From positions 620,001 through 684,000 of the forward strand of contig NZ_JAZHOB010000001.1 in the NCBI RefSeq assembly GCF_048751585.1: a DNA stretch of 64,000 nucleotides, in the 5' to 3' direction. Below are positions 25,701 through 35,374 of the stretch, in pieces (position 1 is the first letter of the stretch; every line of letters starts with the position of its first letter). Made by a program: the position numbers and the translations under genes. The notes below the pieces were generated by a model. It ran no database searches. It was not told the origin of the DNA and saw only the letters and a program-made list of their open reading frames with translations. The DNA is from G025836975 sp048751585 (GTDB lineage: Bacteria; Pseudomonadota; Gammaproteobacteria; Burkholderiales; Burkholderiaceae_B).

Positions 25701-26975
25701 CTAGGCGGCGCTCAATGCCCGCCCGCAAGCGGCGCCCGACGCCCAGGCCCACTGGAAGTTATAGCCGCCCAGCCAGCCCGTCACATCCAGCGCCTCGCCA
25801 ATGAAATACAGGCCGGGCGCATTGCGGGCTTCCATGGTTTTCTGATTGATTCCACGGGTATCGACCCCGCCGCGCATCACCTCGGCCTTCTTGTAGCCGG
25901 CCGTTCCGCTGGGGACCAGCGTCCAATGGTGGATGTTCGCGGCCAGCTCCCGCAAGGTCTTGTCGGGAACATCGGCCAGGCGCTGCGTGCCGATATCCAT
26001 GCCGCCCGCCGTAGCGGCGTTGGCCAGCCATTGTTCCGCCAGGCGCTTGGGCCACAGGCCCGCCAGAACAGTGGCCAATTGCTGCCGGTTGCCCGATTTA
26101 GCGTCCAGCAGGCTTTGCTCCAGGTTCTGGCCCGGCGCCAAGTCGACGCGGATGGGTTCGCCGGGATTCCAGTAGCTGGACACCTGCAACACCGCCGGAC
26201 CGGACAGACCGCGATGGGTAAACAGCAGGTCTTCCAAAAACACGGTATTGCGCTTGCCCTTGCCGGAGCGGCGTGCCGGCGTACCGGCGGGCCGGCCATC
26301 TTCCGCCTGGGCCTGGATTTCCACCTCCAGGGCGACGCCGCTGAGCGATCCGAACGGCTCCCAAGCCTGGGCATCGAAAACCAGCGGCACCAGCGCCGGC
26401 CGGGGTTCGACCACTTTCAGGCCGAACTGCCGGGCGATGCCCAGCGCGAAATCGGTCGCGCCCAATTGCGGAATCGCCATCCCGCCTGTGGCCAGTACAA
26501 GCTGGCGGGCCGCAACGGCGCCCTGGCTGGTTTGCAAAAGATAGCCATCCTCGTGCCGCGCCACGCCCTGGACCGCGCAGGGCATGCGCCATGCTACGCG
26601 CCCAAGATCGCACTCGCGCTTGAGCATGGCGATGATCTCTTCGCTGGAGTTGTCGCAGAACAACTGGCCGCGATGCTTCTCGTGCCAGGCGATGCCGTGC
26701 TTTTCCACCAGGTCGATGAAATCGCGCGGCGTGTAGGCCGCCAACGCCGATCGGCAGAAGTCGGGATTCTGGGACAGGAAATTGGCGGGCCCCGTACCGA
26801 TATTGGTGAAGTTGCAGCGCCCCCCGCCCGAAATGCGGATCTTCTCGGCCAGACGCGCCGCGTGTTCGATCAGCACCACGCGCAACCCGCGCTGGCCCGC
26901 GACGGCGGCGGCCATCATGCCGGCCGCGCCGGCGCCGATGACCGCCACATCAAAACCGCCGAATGCCAAGCTCAA
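25701..26975 (-). CDS. BaiN/RdsA (YhiN/HI0933)-family NAD(P)/FAD-dependent oxidoreductase
   Basis: 424 residues. The FAD-binding GxGxxG is GAGAAGMMAAAVAGQRG near residue 16, followed by the family motif ISGGGRCNFTNIG and a C-terminal GWLGGYNFQWAWASGAACGR. HI0933-like flavoproteins are cytoplasmic; some members are linked to bile-acid or rRNA-dihydrouridine metabolism, but the role here is not assigned. The start is TTG, at 26975 (overlapping the decarboxylase stop as TTGA) or two codons later at 26969; an AGAGAG site precedes both. It is the last gene of the dcd-decarboxylase-flavoprotein series and its stop lies close to the gcv riboswitch. Confidence 0.92.
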   Translation of the reverse strand: MSLAFGGFDVAVIGAGAAGMMAAAVAGQRGLRVVLIEHAARLAEKIRISGGGRCNFTNIGTGPANFLSQNPDFCRSALAAYTPRDFIDLVEKHGIAWHEKHRGQLFCDNSSEEIIAMLKRECDLGRVAWRMPCAVQGVARHEDGYLLQTSQGAVAARQLVLATGGMAIPQLGATDFALGIARQFGLKVVEPRPALVPLVFDAQAWEPFGSLSGVALEVEIQAQAEDGRPAGTPARRSGKGKRNTVFLEDLLFTHRGLSGPAVLQVSSYWNPGEPIRVDLAPGQNLEQSLLDAKSGNRQQLATVLAGLWPKRLAEQWLANAATAGGMDIGTQRLADVPDKTLRELAANIHHWTLVPSGTAGYKKAEVMRGGVDTRGINQKTMEARNAPGLYFIGEALDVTGWLGGYNFQWAWASGAACGRALSAA

Positions 26976-29233
26976 CTCTCTTTGATGCAGTCGACGTAAT
27001 ACCTGTCCATGCCGTCGGGCCCCATGTCCTGGGCCAGGCCGTGGACATAGGTTTCGAAGCCCGGGAACTTGGCATTGAACTCGCGGGCGAACTGCAGATA
27101 ATGGACGATGCGCTTGTTGAAGCGCTCGCCCGGAATCAGCAGCGGAATACCGGGCGGATAAGGGGTAAGCAGCACACCGGTCACGCGGCCTTCCAGGTCG
27201 TCGATGCTGACGCGCTCGGCTTCCCGGTGCGCCATCTTGGCGTAAGCGTCCGAGGGCTTCATGGCCGGAATCATGTCGCTAAGGTAGACCTCGGTCGTCA
27301 GGCGCGCCAAGTCGTACTTGCGATAGGCTTCGTGGATCTGCTGGCACAAGTCGCGCAGGCCCATCTTCTCGTAGCGGCGATGCTCTTTGCAGAAGTCCGG
27401 CAAGATGCGCCACATGGGCTGGTTGCGGTCGTAGTCGTCCTTGAACTGCTGCAAGGCGGTCAACAGCGTATTCCAGCGGCCCTTGGTAATGCCTATGGTG
27501 AACAGGATGAAGAAGGAATACAGGCCGGTCTTCTCGATGACCACACCGTGCTCGGCCAGGTATTTGGACACCAGGGCGGCCGGAATGCCGGTCTCGGCGA
27601 AGGTGCCCGAGATATCCAGGCCCGGCGTGACCACCGTGGCCTTGATGGGGTCCAGCATGTTGAAGCCTTCGGCCAGGTCGCCGAAGCCGTGCCATTCGTC
27701 GCCGGATTCAAGCAGCCAGTCGTCCCGGTTGCCGATGCCGTCGGACACCAGGCGGTTGGGGCCCCATACCTTGAACCACCAGTCGTTCTTGCCGAACTCG
27801 GATTCCACCTTGCGCATCGCGCGACGGAAATCCAGCGCCTCTGCAATGCTTTCCTCGACCAGCGCGGTGCCCCCGGGGGGCTCCATCATGGCCGCCGCCA
27901 CATCGCAGGACGCAATAATGGCGTACTGCGGCGAGGTCGACGTGTGCATCAGGTAGGCTTCGTTGAAGACGTTGCGGTCCAGCTTGCGGGTCTCCGAATC
28001 CTGCACCGTGATCTGCGAGGCCTGCGACAGGCCGGCCAGCAGCTTGTGCGTGGAGTGCGTGGCAAACACCATGGCGTCCTGGCTGCGCGGCCGGTTCTCG
28101 CCGATGGCGTGCATGTCTTTATAGAATTCGTGGAAGGCGGCATGCGGCAGCCAGGCTTCGTCGAAATGCAGCGTATCGATTTCGGAGCCCAGCTTTTCCT
28201 TGATCATCTCGACGTTGTAGATGACGCCGTCGTAGGTGCTTTGCGTAAGCGTAAGAATGCGCGGACGCTTGTCCTTGGCATTGCGCGCGAACGGGTTGGC
28301 TTCGATCTTCTTGCGTATGTTGTCCGGCTCGAATTCTTCCAGAGGAATGGGGCCGATGATGCCCAGGTGGTTGCGCGTGGGACGCAGGAACACCGGAATG
28401 GCGCCCGTCATGGTGATGGCGTGCAGAATGGATTTATGGCAGTTGCGGTCGACCACCACCACGTCGTCCGACGCCACGTTGGCATGCCACACGATCTTGT
28501 TCGAGGTGGACGTGCCATTGGTCACGAAGAAGCAGTGATCGGCATGGAAGATGCGCGCGGCATTCAGTTCCGATTCGGCGACGGGGCCGGTGTGGTCCAG
28601 CAACTGGCCCAGTTCGTCGACCGCGTTGCACACGTCGGCGCGCAGCATGTTTTCACCGAAGAACTGGTGGAACATCTGGCCCACCGGGCTTTTCAGGAAA
28701 GCCACGCCGCCCGAATGCCCGGGGCAGTGCCAGGAATACGAGCCATCGGACGCATACTTGACCAGCTCGCGGAAGAACGGCGGCGCCAGGCCGTCCAGGT
28801 AGGCGCGCGCCTCGCGGATGATGTGCCGCGCAACGAACTCCGGCGTATCCTCGAACATATGGATGAAGCCGTGCAGCTCGCGCAATATGTCGTTGGGAAT
28901 ATGCTGCGAGGTGCGCGTTTCGCCGTAAAGATAAATGGGGATTTCTTCGTTGCGGAAACGCAGCTCGCCGATGAAGGAGCGCAGGTTCTTGATGGCGTTG
29001 GCCACGTCCTCGGGCGAATCGACGTCGAATTCCTCATCGTCGATCGACAAAATAAACGCGCTGGCGCGGCTTTGCTGCTGTGCGAACGAGCTCAGGTCGC
29101 CGTAGCTGGTCACGCCCAGCACTTCGACGCCTTCGGCCTCTATGGCCGAGGCCAGGGCGCGAATACCAAAGCCCGAGGCATTCTCCGAGCGGTAGTCTTC
29201 ATCGATGATGACGATGGGGAAACGAAATTTCAT
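26972..29233 (-). CDS. Orn/Lys/Arg decarboxylase, PLP-dependent
   Basis: 753 residues, matching the large prokaryotic acid-type amino-acid decarboxylases (AdiA/CadA/SpeF fold type I). The N-terminal about 130 residues form the flavodoxin-like wing domain (FPIVIIDEDYRSENASGFGI). The PLP domain shows SWHCPGHSGG, VTNGTSTSNKIV, FDEAWLPHA and the Schiff-base lysine in ATHSTHKLLAGLSQAS. It decarboxylates a basic amino acid to a diamine; the arginine, lysine or ornithine choice is not decided by eye. The gene starts 14 bases after dcd and overlaps the flavoprotein gene. Confidence 0.93.
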   Translation of the reverse strand: MKFRFPIVIIDEDYRSENASGFGIRALASAIEAEGVEVLGVTSYGDLSSFAQQQSRASAFILSIDDEEFDVDSPEDVANAIKNLRSFIGELRFRNEEIPIYLYGETRTSQHIPNDILRELHGFIHMFEDTPEFVARHIIREARAYLDGLAPPFFRELVKYASDGSYSWHCPGHSGGVAFLKSPVGQMFHQFFGENMLRADVCNAVDELGQLLDHTGPVAESELNAARIFHADHCFFVTNGTSTSNKIVWHANVASDDVVVVDRNCHKSILHAITMTGAIPVFLRPTRNHLGIIGPIPLEEFEPDNIRKKIEANPFARNAKDKRPRILTLTQSTYDGVIYNVEMIKEKLGSEIDTLHFDEAWLPHAAFHEFYKDMHAIGENRPRSQDAMVFATHSTHKLLAGLSQASQITVQDSETRKLDRNVFNEAYLMHTSTSPQYAIIASCDVAAAMMEPPGGTALVEESIAEALDFRRAMRKVESEFGKNDWWFKVWGPNRLVSDGIGNRDDWLLESGDEWHGFGDLAEGFNMLDPIKATVVTPGLDISGTFAETGIPAALVSKYLAEHGVVIEKTGLYSFFILFTIGITKGRWNTLLTALQQFKDDYDRNQPMWRILPDFCKEHRRYEKMGLRDLCQQIHEAYRKYDLARLTTEVYLSDMIPAMKPSDAYAKMAHREAERVSIDDLEGRVTGVLLTPYPPGIPLLIPGERFNKRIVHYLQFAREFNAKFPGFETYVHGLAQDMGPDGMDRYYVDCIKES

Positions 29234-29246
29234 TCAATGGCTCCAG

Positions 29247-29810
29247 CTAGGTACGAGGCAGGGTCACGCCCTGCTGTCCCTGATATTTACCGCCGCGGTC
29301 GCGATAGGATGTCTCGCAGACTTCGTCGCTTTCGAAGAACAGCATTTGCGCGCAGCCTTCGCCCGCATAGATCTTCGCCGGCAAGGGCGTGGTGTTGGAA
29401 AACTCCAGCGTGACGTGGCCTTCCCATTCGGGCTCCAGCGGCGTCACGTTGACGATGATGCCGCAACGGGCATAGGTGCTCTTGCCCAGGCAGACCGTGA
29501 GAACGCTGCGGGGAATGCGGAAATACTCCACCGTGCGGGCCAGCGCGAAGGAGTTCGGCGGAATGATGCACACGTCGCCGGTAAAGTCGACAAAGGACTT
29601 TTCATCGAAAGCCTTGGGGTCGACGATGGTCGAATTGATATTGGTGAATATCTTGAATTCATTGGCGCAGCGCACATCGTAGCCGTAGCTGCTGGTGCCG
29701 TAGCTGACGATGCGATTGCCATTGACCGAACGGACCTGGCCCGGCTCGAACGGCTCTATCATTCCAGTGCCGGCCGACTGCCGGATCCAACGGTCGTTTT
29801 TTATGCTCAT
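29247..29810 (-). CDS. dcd: dCTP deaminase
   Basis: 187 residues, the usual length. Conserved features: KNDRWIRQSA at the N-terminus, SYGTSSYGYDVRC, IIPPNSFALARTVEYFRIP with the substrate-binding Ser/Ala-Arg region, GLKSTYAR-type LGKSTYARCGI, and VTPLEPEWEGHVTLEFSNT holding the catalytic Glu. It makes dUTP from dCTP for thymidylate synthesis. It sits 74 bases after tamB and just before the decarboxylase, an arrangement with apbC that I associate with Bordetella-type genomes. Confidence 0.97.
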   Translation of the reverse strand: MSIKNDRWIRQSAGTGMIEPFEPGQVRSVNGNRIVSYGTSSYGYDVRCANEFKIFTNINSTIVDPKAFDEKSFVDFTGDVCIIPPNSFALARTVEYFRIPRSVLTVCLGKSTYARCGIIVNVTPLEPEWEGHVTLEFSNTTPLPAKIYAGEGCAQMLFFESDEVCETSYRDRGGKYQGQQGVTLPRT

Positions 29811-29884
29811 AGCCCTAACCTTATTACGTTGGCGCGTATTTTATCCCCTGTGCGCCCAAGAAGCGCGAATGGGGCAAAACAAAT

Positions 29885-32800
29885 TCAATCCCTGGAAAAC
29901 CAGCGGTAAACCAGCGCCAGCCCGTTGACCGTGCCGGCTGTCACCTCGGCCGTCAAGCCGCGTGCCAGGCGGTAGCTGGCCCTGCCCACCGTGCCCGTGT
30001 CCGACAACGCCTGCTGGATGCTCAGGGTAATGCCGCTGGATAGCTTCTTGCTGACCGTGATGAACTTGCGTTCAATGTCGCTGGTCCCGCTGTCCAGGCC
30101 GCTGACCACGCTTTCCGCCGGAAGGATGCTGCCCGCCGCGCCCAGATCGCCTGACCGTATGCTGACCTCGTCCACCCCGAACTTGCGGTAGAAAGGCTCG
30201 CCGCTGCCCAGGAACGAGGTGCCCACCGAAAACAGCAGGGCCACGTCGCCGCCCGAGTCGTTGGGGCCATGGCCCAGCAGCAGCCAGGAAAGCTTCTCGA
30301 TCTCGCTGACCGCCGGATACGACACCAGGTCGATGCGCGGCCGCTTGGCCGTGCCGGCCACCCGCACACCCGCTTCGACAGCAAGTCCCGTGCGCAGCGC
30401 CTCGATGTCCAGCACGGGGCTGGCGATATCGCCCTGGAAGGTGATGGCGCCCCGGCGCAATTGCAGGCGCTGGCCATAGGCCTCGATGGCCCCGCCGCGC
30501 GTGCGCAGCGCCCCCATGGCGGTCAGCTTGCCGTCCGCCATCATCACATGCAGCTTGCCCACCAGGCCGGAGTTCACGCCATAGCCGGTCAGGTAGAAGC
30601 GGGGCCCCAGGTCCAGCTCAAGGTCCATGGACACGTCGGTCGGGGCGCTGACTTCCTTTTGCGTCTCGCCGGGCCGCAGGACGACCACATCGCCGTCCAC
30701 CGTGGGGATGCCGCCCAGCATGTCAAGGTCGAACCAGCCTGCATCGGCGGTCACCGCCCCCTTGATCGCGATGCGCGGCAAGGCCGCGTCCAGCGCCAGC
30801 TTGCCGCTGACCATGGCGTAGCGGTCGGAGCGCTGCAGCAGCGGATAGCGATACAGGTCTATATTTACCAGTCCCCGCGACTCGAACAGATTCCAATCGC
30901 CGCTGAGCGTCAGGCTGCCGCCTTTCGCGTCGGGATTCGTGCTGACCCATTCCGCCGTGCGCCATTCCTTGGGCGTCACCCGCAAGATAGCCGGAAACGC
31001 CAGTTTGTCCAGAATCAGGCGGTCGCCCTGCAAGCGGGCGGAAAGCGTGCCATCGAGCAGGCGTATGCCGTCATCGACGCGTACAACCCGGATCTTGCTG
31101 CCCGTAATGGTGCCGCCCGTATCCCAGCTACCGTCAGGCTTGCTTTGCAGCTGCACCCTGGCCTGCACCGCGCCGCCCAGTTCCATGGCGTCGCCCAACA
31201 GCAGGCTGGTCCACCCCAGATCGTCGATATCGGCATCGACCTTGACCGCCTTGACGTCTTTCGGATTGAGGAACAAGCCGCCGCCCGGACTGGCATGCAG
31301 CAGGGTCGACGCGCTGGCCGATACCCGGCCCATTTCCCGCGTCACGATCCGGGCCTCGGCGCTGAGCCGGCTTACGGCGTTTCCGGCCTTCCTGGCGACC
31401 AGGTCCACGGCCAACTCCTGCAAGCCCAGCGGGAAGGCCGGCTCGGCCGGCACCATAAGGTCGCCCGATACGCGCGCAATATGCGCCTGGCCCTCCAGCG
31501 CCCCGGAAAAAGCCAGCTTCCAGTCCAGCGCCAGCACGATCTCGGTCAGGTCGCTGCCTTGATCGGACTTGATCTTGACCCCGCCCCGCTGCTCTTCATC
31601 ACGAAAGGCCGGATCCAGTTTCTTGCGCAAATCGGCAATCAGGCGCGGCGAAACCGGCAGGCGGGCGATCGCGCCTTGCGTCTCCCAGCGCCCGGCACCG
31701 CCGCGCGATGCCTTGTGATCCAGGGTGAACACGCGTCGGGAGGACAACAGGAAATCGATGCGGGTATCGCCCACCTGCCATTGCCAGGCCGGCGCGGTCG
31801 CCGAAGGCAAAAAAGCGATACGCGCCGGCGCGGCGGCCTTCACGCCCAGGCCCGCATGCTCCGCGTCCAGGGTTTTCACAATGCCGCGCCAGCCCTCCAG
31901 CGCGTCTTGCTCCGACGGCCCCGGCCCCCAGCCGCCCTCCAGCACCGCATGCGCCTTGGCAGGCGCGCTGCCCACCTCTTGCGCCTTGCTGCCGGCCGGC
32001 GTGTACTGCACGGTCAAATCAGCCTTGTGGCTGGCCAGGACGCCTGACACTTCTCCCCGCAACTGGGCGCCTCCCGGAAGGTCGGGCCAGAATGCCGCCA
32101 ACTGGGGCGCCGCCAGGTCCAGCTTCAGCCGGCTGTCCGCCGTCCCCAGCGAGCCGTCCGCCCTCAGGCGATTCCGGCCCAGCCGCAAATCCATGTCCAC
32201 CGCCGCCAGTTGCAGGCCTTTCCAGACCGGCTCGTCCATGACGGCCTCGGCGGCCGCTTCCGCCTGGGCTTCGGGCCGGGCGCCTGGTCCGGTTGCGGAT
32301 TCCGGTTTCTCGACGGCTACGGGGCCCGGCTTCGCCTCGTTGACGATACGGGCGCTCAAGCGGCCCGACAGCGCTTCCTTGTTCCATCTTGTTCCATCGG
32401 CAAAATCAATGGCGATTTCCACCGACCGGACCTGATCGCGGTCGTGCAACTGCACATCGAAATTGGCGGCCATGTTGACCACGGCGGGAGGAATGGCGGT
32501 GCCCACCAAGCGGCCGATATCCAGTTGTTCTGTCTTCAACGTTCCTTGCAGGCGATCCTGCACCACCGTGTCCACCACTTCGGATGTCCAATCCAGCCGG
32601 CTTTCAAGCAGGGAGCCGTCCGCCAGATGCAAGGCGGCTGTTGCGTCCTTCAAGGGAAATGCGGCACGCGGCGCAAGATTCGCATCGACATCGATGCTCA
32701 TGCCCTGGCCGGCGCCATTGACTGCCAGCTTCAGGGCGTCCAGCGTGCCGGCCAGCGTGGTCTCGATGTCGAGCGTGCAATCGGAAGCGGCTTCCAAGCC

Positions 32801-33598
32801 TGCTGTTTCATTCTTATTCTTGTCATCCTGTGTTTTCAGGTTCTTGGCGCCGGCGTCCGCGTTCTTGGCAGCCTGATTCCCGCCCTTCTTGTTACCCGCA
32901 TCCTGTCTTGCGGGCAGCGTCGAAACATAGCGGCTCGCACACAAAGGCGAGTCATTCCCGCGACCGACAACTCTCGTCGTCAATTGTGCCTGCATGGGCC
33001 AAGGATCCTGCAATGCCTGCAGCCTCACTTCGCCGCTGAGCTCGGCCCGCAGCATCTCGTGTTCGACATCCAGGCGCTGCAGCACCAATTGACCGCCATT
33101 CTCATCCAGCGCAAGCGCCGTGGACAATGGGCCCACCCGCAGCGGCACAGGCTTCCCATCCTGCGAGACATGCAGTTCGCCCACGGCAAAGCGATCGACG
33201 GCCACGCGCACCGGCAAGGCCGGCATGCGGAAAGGTTCTGAAGACGGCGGCGCATCCGGGTCGGAAAGCAGGTCCAGATCGACGCTGCCGGCCGACAGCT
33301 CGGCGACATGCAGGCGTCGGTCCCATAGCTCGCGCCACTGGACCTGCAAGCGGAAATCGCCAAGCTTCAGCGCGACAGTCTTTGGCACGGTCATCGAAAA
33401 ATCGTCCACCTGCAAGCCGGTCCAAAGCGTTCCCGAAATACCGCGCGCCTGGCCGTCGAACTGCTCGGCAGCGGTGATCAATGCCCAGCGCGTACCCGGC
33501 TGCGTCGCCGCCACCCAATAGAGAAAGCCGCAAACCGCCACGATCAGCAGCACAAGCGGCGGCACCAACCACAGAAAAAGACGGCGCAACACAGTCAT
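29885..33598 (-). CDS. tamB: Translocation and assembly module subunit TamB
   Basis: About 1237 residues. An N-terminal signal-anchor (FLWLVPPLVLLIVAVCGFLY) is followed by a long beta-rich AsmA/DUF490-like chain and the conserved TamB C-terminus ending LARGLTAEVTAGTVNGLALVYRWFSRD in pieces, with RPRIDLVSYP and WLLLGHGPND. TamB spans the periplasm and works with TamA in outer-membrane assembly or lipid transport. The ATG at 33598 overlaps the tamA TGA by one base (TGATG), so the TTG just upstream is not needed. A low-complexity stretch near residues 230-270 is rich in Lys, Asn and Ala. Confidence 0.95.
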   Translation of the reverse strand: MTVLRRLFLWLVPPLVLLIVAVCGFLYWVAATQPGTRWALITAAEQFDGQARGISGTLWTGLQVDDFSMTVPKTVALKLGDFRLQVQWRELWDRRLHVAELSAGSVDLDLLSDPDAPPSSEPFRMPALPVRVAVDRFAVGELHVSQDGKPVPLRVGPLSTALALDENGGQLVLQRLDVEHEMLRAELSGEVRLQALQDPWPMQAQLTTRVVGRGNDSPLCASRYVSTLPARQDAGNKKGGNQAAKNADAGAKNLKTQDDKNKNETAGLEAASDCTLDIETTLAGTLDALKLAVNGAGQGMSIDVDANLAPRAAFPLKDATAALHLADGSLLESRLDWTSEVVDTVVQDRLQGTLKTEQLDIGRLVGTAIPPAVVNMAANFDVQLHDRDQVRSVEIAIDFADGTRWNKEALSGRLSARIVNEAKPGPVAVEKPESATGPGARPEAQAEAAAEAVMDEPVWKGLQLAAVDMDLRLGRNRLRADGSLGTADSRLKLDLAAPQLAAFWPDLPGGAQLRGEVSGVLASHKADLTVQYTPAGSKAQEVGSAPAKAHAVLEGGWGPGPSEQDALEGWRGIVKTLDAEHAGLGVKAAAPARIAFLPSATAPAWQWQVGDTRIDFLLSSRRVFTLDHKASRGGAGRWETQGAIARLPVSPRLIADLRKKLDPAFRDEEQRGGVKIKSDQGSDLTEIVLALDWKLAFSGALEGQAHIARVSGDLMVPAEPAFPLGLQELAVDLVARKAGNAVSRLSAEARIVTREMGRVSASASTLLHASPGGGLFLNPKDVKAVKVDADIDDLGWTSLLLGDAMELGGAVQARVQLQSKPDGSWDTGGTITGSKIRVVRVDDGIRLLDGTLSARLQGDRLILDKLAFPAILRVTPKEWRTAEWVSTNPDAKGGSLTLSGDWNLFESRGLVNIDLYRYPLLQRSDRYAMVSGKLALDAALPRIAIKGAVTADAGWFDLDMLGGIPTVDGDVVVLRPGETQKEVSAPTDVSMDLELDLGPRFYLTGYGVNSGLVGKLHVMMADGKLTAMGALRTRGGAIEAYGQRLQLRRGAITFQGDIASPVLDIEALRTGLAVEAGVRVAGTAKRPRIDLVSYPAVSEIEKLSWLLLGHGPNDSGGDVALLFSVGTSFLGSGEPFYRKFGVDEVSIRSGDLGAAGSILPAESVVSGLDSGTSDIERKFITVSKKLSSGITLSIQQALSDTGTVGRASYRLARGLTAEVTAGTVNGLALVYRWFSRD

Positions 33599-35370
33599 CA
33601 AAACGCAATACCCAGGGAAAAGTGCAGGCGCAGGCGCTTGTCGCGTTGACCATAGGCCAGATCCACAAAGAACGGCCCCGCCGGCGTGCGAAACGCCATG
33701 CCCACGCCATAACCCAGCGACATCTTCATTTGACCGAAAGAAGCCGCCGCATCGCCCGCATCCACAAAGAAATTCATGCCCAACTGCTCGGTGAAATAAT
33801 GCGTGTATTCAACGCTGCCCACGACCAGCGCCGGCGCCCCGATAACGGCGTCGCCGCGATGCAGGCCTATGCTTTGATAGCGATAGCCGCGTATAGAGCG
33901 GGCGCCCCCCGTGCGATAGCCGAAATCCTGCGGCAGGCGATCCGTTTTGGACCAGACCTTGCCCACCTCGCCCCGCACAGTCAGCACATCGCGCCGCCCC
34001 ACCGGCCACCATTGCTGCACGCGCAGGCTGGACCGGTAGAAGCGCTCGCCCTTGTCCAGCGTAACGCCGGCGCCCAAGCCGAAATCGATCAGATTGCCCT
34101 CGCGCGGATCGTACTTCTTGTCCACGTCGCGGCGCAGCCATTGCCAGGTGCCCACCAAGGTCGGAACCTCGAAACCCGGCGCGCCGCTGATGCGGGTCTT
34201 GTCGTAGGCGGCGATCAAGCCCCATTGCGTTTCGTATTCGACGCGGCTGTCGCCCGCCGCCTTGCGTTCCTGGCGCCGCTTCCAGCCCAGGCCGGCGCGC
34301 GTGTTGTCCAGGCCCTCGATATCGGAATGCTCGTACAGCACACCCACGCTGTCCTTGTAGCCACTGGCCGTAGGCGGCAAATGCACATCGAAGAAAGCGC
34401 GCTGGCGGTCCTTGTCGATGCCAGCGCCCGTTTCTATCCAGACCGGCTGCCCAAAAACCACATTCTGGCGATACAGGCCTTCGACGCGTATGCCATGATC
34501 GCTGTCCACACCCAGCGACGTGGTGACCCGCCGCGCGGGCGCCTCGGAAACCTGCACCCGGACGGGCAGCTCCACTTCGCCATCGGGCTTGGTCTTCCTG
34601 GCCGACTCGTCCTGATCCAGCGTGACAAAAGCGCCGCGAAAAAAGGAAGTGGCTTGCAAGGCCTGCTGCCATTCATCCAGCAGGTCCTGGTCGTAAGGGT
34701 CGCCCGGCGTGTACCGCACATAGCGATCGATCAGGCTGGCCGGCACGCGCTTCAGGCCGATCACCGTCACCTCGCCCATCGTGACGCGCGGCCCGCTGTC
34801 CACCTGGACCGACAAATCGGCCTTGGACTTCTCGGCATCCACCGTGGCCTGTGTGGACGCGAGCCGCGCAAAATAAAAATCCTTGCGGCTGACATCGTCC
34901 AGCAGGCCCGCCTTGGCGTTGCTCCAGGCCTCGTTCACGAAAGGCATGCCTTGCGTAAGCGGCCATTGATCCTTCAAGAGCTGGACGCGGGCGGCGAACT
35001 CGGGACGCTCGATCTGGCCCTTGAAACCCAGATTCACGCTGTCCACATGGGTGAGTTCGCCCGGCTCTATGATGATGTCCCAGGCCTCGCCATCCAGGCC
35101 TTCGCCGACCTCCAGCGTGACCGTGGGTGCGTAGTAGCCCTGCGTTTGCAGGGCCGATACGGTCGCGTCATGCGCGCGGCGCCTCAGGCGCGACACCTCG
35201 CCGCCGTCCTGATCCTCGGCCAGCCGGGTGATGGCCTGGACCGCGCTGTTGATGGATTGCAGAGCCTCAGGGGGAATCCCGCCCGGGTCGATGATGACCT
35301 CGGGCGGAGCCGCATGGGCGCTATGGGCCACCCCCCATGCCAACAACAGGCAAACCGCTCGAGCCCGCAT
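33598..35370 (-). CDS. tamA: Translocation and assembly module subunit TamA (Omp85 family)
   Basis: About 590 residues. A signal peptide is visible from the ATG at 35370 (MRARAVCLLLAWGVAHSAHA, cleavage after AHA); the upstream in-frame extension is rejected because it would bury the signal. POTRA-like repeats cover about residues 25-260 and an Omp85 beta-barrel the rest, with the RSIRGYRYQSIG motif (the Omp85 loop-6 RGY/F) and C-terminal Phe in SLGIAF. The gene lies 4 bases after apbC and overlaps tamB, so apbC-tamA-tamB should be one transcript. Confidence 0.95.
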   Translation of the reverse strand: MRARAVCLLLAWGVAHSAHAAPPEVIIDPGGIPPEALQSINSAVQAITRLAEDQDGGEVSRLRRRAHDATVSALQTQGYYAPTVTLEVGEGLDGEAWDIIIEPGELTHVDSVNLGFKGQIERPEFAARVQLLKDQWPLTQGMPFVNEAWSNAKAGLLDDVSRKDFYFARLASTQATVDAEKSKADLSVQVDSGPRVTMGEVTVIGLKRVPASLIDRYVRYTPGDPYDQDLLDEWQQALQATSFFRGAFVTLDQDESARKTKPDGEVELPVRVQVSEAPARRVTTSLGVDSDHGIRVEGLYRQNVVFGQPVWIETGAGIDKDRQRAFFDVHLPPTASGYKDSVGVLYEHSDIEGLDNTRAGLGWKRRQERKAAGDSRVEYETQWGLIAAYDKTRISGAPGFEVPTLVGTWQWLRRDVDKKYDPREGNLIDFGLGAGVTLDKGERFYRSSLRVQQWWPVGRRDVLTVRGEVGKVWSKTDRLPQDFGYRTGGARSIRGYRYQSIGLHRGDAVIGAPALVVGSVEYTHYFTEQLGMNFFVDAGDAAASFGQMKMSLGYGVGMAFRTPAGPFFVDLAYGQRDKRLRLHFSLGIAF

Positions 35371-35374
35371 TAAG

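Noticed and set aside
26963..29413. 816-codon frame antisense to the decarboxylase
   Set aside because: Same artefact; no family signatures, and the opposite strand is plainly coding.
30269..35373. Long frames antisense to tamB and tamA
   Set aside because: Composition is shadow-like and there are no start signals; tamA and tamB are unambiguous.
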